Source: Deltaproteobacteria bacterium
GTDB taxonomy: Bacteria > Myxococcota_A > UBA9042 > DTJE01
Length of the DNA: 9,713 bases
Reading direction: 5' to 3'
Assembly: GCA_016784945.1 (NCBI GenBank)
Contig: JADHTP010000102.1
Coordinates: 1 to 9,713 of the forward strand
Position numbers and translations under genes: made by a program. Below are positions 6,118-9,713 of this stretch, in pieces (position 1 is the stretch's first letter; each line of letters begins with the position of its first letter). The notes below the pieces were generated by a model. The model saw only the letters and a program-made list of their open reading frames with translations, searched no databases and was not told where the DNA came from.

Positions 6118-7080
6118 TTATTTGACGGCCTGGAACCAGCGGCCCGGCGGCCACCAGATGAACAGGGCCCGCCCCTTGATGTTCTCCACCGGGACATACC
6201 CCCAGTAACGCCCGTCGCTGGAATTGTCCCGGTTGTCACCAAAGGCGAGCACGTGATCGTCGGGCACCACCACCTCGGGGTAGTCACCGTTGGTTCCCCG
6301 GCTCCCGAACTGCAGTGGGTTGGCGCTGGGCCAGTCGGGGCTGTTGACGCACCCGGCTCCGCCGTGCTTCGGGTCTTCCAGGAGGTGCTGGGTCACATAC
6401 GACATGTCGCCCTGGGTCTCCTGCTGACGGACGCAGCGACAAATCCCGAGGGTGGAATCGGCGCAAGGGACGTCCCTCTCCAGGTCTTCCGTGACCACGG
6501 GCTCTCCGTTGATGAACAGACGGTTCCCGCTGAGACGCACCCGGTCACCGGCCACGGCCACCACCCGCTTGATGAAGTCCTTGCCCTTGTCTTCCCCTTC
6601 CCCGGGGAACTCGAACACGGCGATATCGCCACGCCGGGGTTCCTCGATGTCCACCACGTCCGTGTGGGTGAACGGGATGCGGAGGCCGTAGGTGAACTTG
6701 TTCACGAAGATGTGGTCATCCACCATGAGCGTGGGAATCATGGAACCCGTGGGAATCTTGAAGGCCTCGATGATGAATGCCCGGATCACGAGGGCCACGC
6801 CCACGGCCAGGCCCAGGGACTGGACGTATTCCATCGCGGTGGCCTTGCGCAGAACGTGGGAGTTGCGCTCCACTTCCGCTCGCAGGATCTTGCTGGTGGC
6901 GTCCAGTCGGTCGGGAGGGACTTCCTCGTCGAGTGCCCGCCGAAGGTCCGTGATGCAGGAATCCACGGCCACCTTGGCCTTGGGTGTCAACCGCCCCCCC
7001 CGTCGCTTCACCACGCGGGTGACCTCACGCAGGAGTCTCTTCGCCTCCTTCACGCTGGTCCGTTGAGTGCGGTCGTTCAA
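6118..7080 (-). CDS. lepB: Signal peptidase I
   Basis: 320 aa. Membrane serine protease (family S26) that cleaves signal peptides of exported proteins on the outer face of the cytoplasmic membrane. A hydrophobic segment at about 86-107 is followed by box B, IPTGSMIPTL (109-118), with nucleophile S113; the general base is K171 in DFIKRVVAVAGD (168-179); box E is GDNRDNSSDGR (281-291). Residues 1-82 form a charged helical cytoplasmic arm, longer than in E. coli-type enzymes and, as I recall, like myxobacterial ones. The catalytic domain has an insert of about 70 residues with four cysteines (C206, C214, C216, C244). The start is TTG 7080: GAGGTG (7091-7086) stands 5 nt before it, while the TTG at 7119 has no SD. 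Divergent from the small gene at 7249. Function secure. Confidence 0.95.
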   Translation of the reverse strand: MNDRTQRTSVKEAKRLLREVTRVVKRRGGRLTPKAKVAVDSCITDLRRALDEEVPPDRLDATSKILRAEVERNSHVLRKATAMEYVQSLGLAVGVALVIRAFIIEAFKIPTGSMIPTLMVDDHIFVNKFTYGLRIPFTHTDVVDIEEPRRGDIAVFEFPGEGEDKGKDFIKRVVAVAGDRVRLSGNRLFINGEPVVTEDLERDVPCADSTLGICRCVRQQETQGDMSYVTQHLLEDPKHGGAGCVNSPDWPSANPLQFGSRGTNGDYPEVVVPDDHVLAFGDNRDNSSDGRYWGYVPVENIKGRALFIWWPPGRWFQAVK

Positions 7081-7248
7081 CCTGTCACCTCGTCCGGGAA
7101 CGGGCCCCGGGGCGTGCAAGCATAGGGCCGGGTCCCCATGAAGTCAACGCAGTTCCCCCCGTCTGTAATCCGCCTTGTATTCGACTTTTCGTTGGTACAA
7201 CATGGGCGTGATGACGGGAGAGGGATCCCGACTCCGGAGCGCGTGGAC
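7081..7248. promoter_or_regulatory. Divergent lepB / small-gene intergenic region with symmetric promoter-like boxes
   Basis: Between lepB and the 123-aa gene. The AT-richest part, 7174-7201, reads CTTGTA ... TACAAC: a near-perfect inverted repeat in which each arm looks like a -35 box on one strand (TTGTAT rightward, TTGTAC leftward) and a -10-like box on the other (TACAAC, TACAAG), with 15-nt spacing, shorter than the optimal 17. This could be a face-to-face promoter pair or an operator. Weak by consensus score. Confidence 0.3.
7086..7091 (-). promoter_or_regulatory. Shine-Dalgarno deciding the TTG start of lepB
   Basis: GAGGTG on the minus strand, 5 nt before TTG 7080. The alternative upstream TTG (7119) has no purine-rich stretch in front of it. 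Confidence 0.65.
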
Positions 7249-7620
7249 ATGCCGACCGATTCCCCCGATGGCAGGATTCCCGTCACCGACCCCGTACGGA
7301 TCACGCGGATTTTGTCCCTCACCGGCCTGACCCCCTTCATCAAGCCGGGCTTTGGCGTGGACCGGGTGGAACTGGAGGGCGACAAGGTCCGCATCCACGT
7401 GTCCTGGGACCGGGTGGGTGAGGGCTGGATCATGCTGCGGTCGGCGGACGGGAGTGGCCGGTTCTGCGGCACCGATCGCATTTCCATCCTGTACCAGGGC
7501 GATTCCAGTCGACTGTCGCGCACCTTCGAGGCCCTCATGCGTCGCATGGCCGAATCCCTGGGCGAAACCGCCATGGAAGACATCGTGGAAGCCGTGGGAT
7601 GCCCTACCGACAGGGCCTGA
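7249..7620 (+). CDS. Small protein of unknown function (123 aa)
   Basis: I do not recognise a family. The start ATG 7249 has GGAG 9 nt upstream (7236-7239). The frame continues back to an ATG at 7138, but that stretch is AT-richer, low in typical codons and holds the promoter-like boxes. No signal peptide or membrane segment, so probably cytoplasmic. Predicted layout by eye: a short helix (about 14-24, DPVRITRILSL), alternating beta strands (37-85, including VDRVELEGDKVRIHVSW and GWIMLRSADGSG), then an amphipathic helical tail (90-117) rich in Met, Glu and Arg. Two cysteines, C73 and C117. The ordered beta-rich core and normal codon use support a real gene. It lies 116 nt before the amidase gene on the same strand. 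Confidence 0.7.
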   Translation: MPTDSPDGRIPVTDPVRITRILSLTGLTPFIKPGFGVDRVELEGDKVRIHVSWDRVGEGWIMLRSADGSGRFCGTDRISILYQGDSSRLSRTFEALMRRMAESLGETAMEDIVEAVGCPTDRA

Positions 7621-7723
7621 GCACCTCCAACGACCAGTGCCACCCACTCGATACGGAATCTCTCCAGGGACAAGGTGTCATCTTCTTGGTGGTGATCAGG
7701 GCCACAGGATAGGATTTCTGGTT

Positions 7724-7728
7724 GGAGG
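7724..7728 (+). promoter_or_regulatory. Shine-Dalgarno deciding the GTG start of the amidase
   Basis: GGAGG, 8 nt before GTG 7737. The TTG at 7722 overlaps this element and so cannot be served by it. Confidence 0.75.
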
Positions 7729-7736
7729 CCCTGCCC

Positions 7737-8516
7737 GTGAAACGCATCATCCTGTCCGTCCTGCTGGCGCTCCCCCTGGTGATGGCCACGAACCCGGCCT
7801 CGAGCCGGACCCCCGCCGTCCGCGTGGTGATCGATCCCGGCCACGGCGGTCAGAACATGGGCGCCCTGGGGGCCTACGGAGTGTACGAAAAGTACGTGAC
7901 GCTCTCCATCGCCCTGCGACTGGGCCGGCTCCTGGAGACCGAGCCCGGCATCACCGTGTTCTATACCCGCAAGGACGATGTGTTCGTGGGTCTTTCCGAG
8001 CGGGCCGAGTTGGCCAACGCCCTGGATGCGGACCTGTTCGTCAGCATCCACTGCAATGCTTCTGAGCACCGCGATCCCAACGGCATCGAAACCTTCTTCC
8101 TGGGAATGGGAGGGGACGATCCCGAGGCCGACGAAGTGGCCCGGCGGGAGAACCTGGAGACCTCCCTGAACGCCTCCGCACGGGACGAGGACCTCGTCGG
8201 CATACTGGAGGACCTCCGGAAGAACGGTGACCAGACCGAGGCCGCCACCCTGGCCGAGGTGGTCCAGAGGCGGCTGACGCGGGCCGTCCCAGAGGCCGCG
8301 GACCGGGACGTGAGGCAGGCCAGGTTCACGGTCCTGGAAAAGGCCCGCATGCCGGCGGTGGTGGTGGAACTGGGATTCATCACCCACCCCAAGGAAGGGC
8401 TGGACCTGCTTCTGGCGCCCTACCAGGAACGCCTGGCCATGGCCCTGCGGGACGCCATATCACACCACGCGGTGGCCCGATTCGCGGCCCCCCAGCGCAG
8501 CGCCATGCGGTATTGA
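7737..8516 (+). CDS. Secreted N-acetylmuramoyl-L-alanine amidase (Amidase_3, AmiA/B/C-like)
   Basis: 259 aa from the GTG at 7737. Residues 1-24 form a signal peptide (MKR, then a hydrophobic run, then NPASSR), so the enzyme works outside the cytoplasmic membrane, cutting the bond between MurNAc and the stem peptide. The zinc site is visible: H36 in DPGHGG, E51 in YEKYVTL, H105 in SIHCNA; the catalytic Glu is E211 in VVVELGFITHPKE. Between them, residues about 130-195 form a helical insert (ARRENLETSLNASARDEDLVG onward) at the place where AmiA/B/C carry the helix that blocks the active site until a LytM-type activator releases it. That suggests a regulated cell-separation amidase rather than a free autolysin. 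No extra binding domain. Followed after 57 nt by the propeller gene. Family certain, regulation inferred. Confidence 0.94.
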   Translation: MKRIILSVLLALPLVMATNPASSRTPAVRVVIDPGHGGQNMGALGAYGVYEKYVTLSIALRLGRLLETEPGITVFYTRKDDVFVGLSERAELANALDADLFVSIHCNASEHRDPNGIETFFLGMGGDDPEADEVARRENLETSLNASARDEDLVGILEDLRKNGDQTEAATLAEVVQRRLTRAVPEAADRDVRQARFTVLEKARMPAVVVELGFITHPKEGLDLLLAPYQERLAMALRDAISHHAVARFAAPQRSAMRY

Positions 8517-8573
8517 CTTCAATTCCCCCTTCCATGGTAGTCTTCCTCTCGGGTTCAGCACACGGATCCCGTC

Positions 8574-9476
8574 ATGATCGCCCAACTGGCCGCCTTGGTT
8601 TCCAGCCTCGCAGTGGCCCTGCCTTCGCTTTCTTTTGATTCCGACACAAGGCCCTGGCCGGCGGGCGTCACCTACCGGGTCGCAGGGACCGAATCCGTTG
8701 CCTTCGGACCCTCGACGGTCTTTCCCCAGGGATCCGACGTGTGGCTGTTCGACGGGCCGACCCACGCATTCGTGCGGGTGGGTCCTGAAGGCCAAATCCG
8801 GTCCCGGGTTTTCGTGACCGGCCTGGCCCATACCTTCGTGGTCCGCGACGACGGTTCCATTGCCTGGGTGGATTTGACCCGGGGCCGGGTGGCCGTGGTG
8901 GACAAGCGGGGGGTGATTCAGCTGGACAACCCCCTTGCCCCGGGATTGAAACACGTTCGACGTATGGTGGCCGGGGCCGATGGCGCGCTCTGGCTACACA
9001 CTGCCTACCAGGAAACGTTCAGGGTCCCCCTGGACCGCGATGCCGACCTGAAAGAATGGTTCCAGGGGAAGCGCGAGGGACTGGTATTCGAATCGGAGCC
9101 CGCCGTCGGCGCCACGGTGTCAGTCCGCGGGGGACGGGTCCACCTGACTCTCTTCACGCCTCCCGAGACGCCCGGCGAGGGAGCCGTCAAACAGGAAGGC
9201 CCCACCGTGGACCCCGGCGAAGAGGCCCTGGCCGCCGACCTCGTGGGCGGAGACCAGGAGGGCTGGTGGATCCGGGTAACCCTGGGGACCCCCGGGGCGG
9301 CCCGTGACCGGCTTATCCGGGTCGACAGGGCCTCAGAAGTGACATTCGCCACGGACCTGGACGGACCGGGCACCCTGTCCTGGCCCGACACGTTGTGGGT
9401 CCGGCCCGACGGTTCCGTGGTGCAGATCCTGTCCACGGACCAGGGGATCCGCGTGCGGTCGTGGAGGGCGCCATGA
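8574..9476 (+). CDS. Secreted beta-propeller-like protein of unknown function
   Basis: 300 aa. Residues 1-20 are a hydrophobic Ala/Leu/Ser-rich export signal lacking the usual positively charged start, probably cut near LPSLS. The rest is beta-rich with recurring blade-like units: SDVWLFD (54-60), DDGSIAWVD (near 92-100), DGALWLH (near 136-142), GWWIRVTLG (near 231), then DTLWVRPDGS (near 275). Such W-D-G turns every 40 or so residues fit a propeller or NHL-like fold with five to seven blades; I cannot name a family. It has no cysteine at all and no catalytic motif I can recognise, so a scaffold, binding or activator role is likely. The SD before ATG 8574 is weak. The next gene overlaps by ATGA, so the two are translated together, pointing to a partnership with the downstream peptidase-like protein. 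Confidence 0.82.
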   Translation: MIAQLAALVSSLAVALPSLSFDSDTRPWPAGVTYRVAGTESVAFGPSTVFPQGSDVWLFDGPTHAFVRVGPEGQIRSRVFVTGLAHTFVVRDDGSIAWVDLTRGRVAVVDKRGVIQLDNPLAPGLKHVRRMVAGADGALWLHTAYQETFRVPLDRDADLKEWFQGKREGLVFESEPAVGATVSVRGGRVHLTLFTPPETPGEGAVKQEGPTVDPGEEALAADLVGGDQEGWWIRVTLGTPGAARDRLIRVDRASEVTFATDLDGPGTLSWPDTLWVRPDGSVVQILSTDQGIRVRSWRAP

Positions 9477-9713
9477 GAACGGCCGGCGCACTGGCCCTGG
9501 CGGCCCTGTTCCTGATCCCCTCGCCCGGGTCGGCCATCTCCCGCTTCGAGGTCCTGGTGCGGGCCAGGACCTACGCCGAGCACCCCTGGCACTGCGGCCC
9601 GTCGAACCTGACCGCGTCCTGTTCCGCCGCCTACCAGAGCGTCTATTCCGTGGGGGACTACGTGGGCCTGCCCTACGACTGGGGCGGCTACGTCACTCTC
9701 CACGAATTCGATC
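9473..9713 (+). CDS. Secreted protein, probable NlpC/P60-like peptidase (5' part only)
   Basis: 80 codons are visible before the right edge. ATG 9473 overlaps the previous stop (ATGA) and has GGAGGG 4 nt upstream. Residues 1-21 are a clear signal peptide (MRTAG, then an Ala/Leu run to GSA). The mature start has two cysteines about 9 residues apart (C41 in WHCG and C50 in ASCS) and ends in VGLPYDWGGYVTLHEFD. The YDWGGY stretch resembles the segment preceding the catalytic DCSGF motif of NlpC/P60 cell-wall cysteine peptidases; that motif would lie outside the window, so the call is tentative. With the amidase two genes upstream it would make a cell-wall hydrolase group. Confidence 0.75.
   Translation, partial: MRTAGALALAALFLIPSPGSAISRFEVLVRARTYAEHPWHCGPSNLTASCSAAYQSVYSVGDYVGLPYDWGGYVTLHEFD

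Noticed and set aside
7117..7119. TTG start giving a 333-aa signal peptidase
   Set aside because: No Shine-Dalgarno in front; TTG 7080 has GAGGTG at 5 nt.
6055..7125. 356-codon plus-strand frame
   Set aside because: Shadow of lepB, whose catalytic boxes are unmistakable.
7138..7248. 37-codon N-terminal extension of the small gene
   Set aside because: AT-rich, holds promoter-like boxes, no good SD; ATG 7249 has GGAG at 9 nt.
7686..7715. TTGGTG - 18 nt - TAGGAT as an amidase promoter
   Set aside because: Poor -35, and transcription would begin at about the Shine-Dalgarno itself, leaving no usable leader.
7077..8387. 436-codon minus-strand frame
   Set aside because: Antisense to the small gene and the amidase, both of which have motifs or ordered coding character; low-complexity His/Gly/Gln translation.

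Overview
The window is high-GC bacterial DNA. A bacterial type I signal peptidase and an AmiA/B/C-type murein amidase rule out an archaeon. Strong Shine-Dalgarno sequences, GTG and TTG starts, and a long cytoplasmic arm on the signal peptidase resemble Myxococcota and other former Deltaproteobacteria, but I cannot place it firmly. I see no mobile element, CRISPR array or RNA gene. All genes look intact; two are cut by the window ends.

Left half (about 1-6055): a sugar-catabolism block. On the minus strand a PPi-type phosphofructokinase gene (2836-1628) is followed after 36 nt by a GH35 glycoside hydrolase (1591 to beyond the left edge). Across a 200-bp divergent control region, the plus strand carries a NagB-family sugar-phosphate isomerase/deaminase (3037-4002) and, 4 nt later, an aldose-1-epimerase-like gene (4007-4960). 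Converging on these from the right is a BadF-type sugar kinase (6055-4967). Together they spell a plausible route: exo-hydrolysis of a beta-linked amino-sugar oligomer, anomer interconversion, phosphorylation at O6, deamination/isomerisation to fructose-6-P, then PPi-driven phosphorylation to fructose-1,6-bisphosphate. GH35 + deaminase + kinase recalls the GlmA/GlmD chitosan-oligomer pathway of Thermococcus. Three of the enzymes carry substitutions at residues normally conserved in their families, so the real substrate may be a variant amino sugar. No transporter or dedicated regulator lies inside the window.

Right half (about 6118-9713): an envelope block. Signal peptidase I (lepB, minus strand, TTG start) lies 62 nt upstream of the kinase on the same strand. 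Divergent from it are a 123-aa protein of unknown function, a secreted N-acetylmuramoyl-L-alanine amidase (GTG start), a secreted beta-propeller-like protein without cysteines, and, overlapping it by ATGA, the start of a secreted protein that looks like an NlpC/P60-type peptidase.

Intergenic spaces are short (none exceeds 200 bp). The two that matter are the divergent regions at 2837-3036 and 7081-7248.
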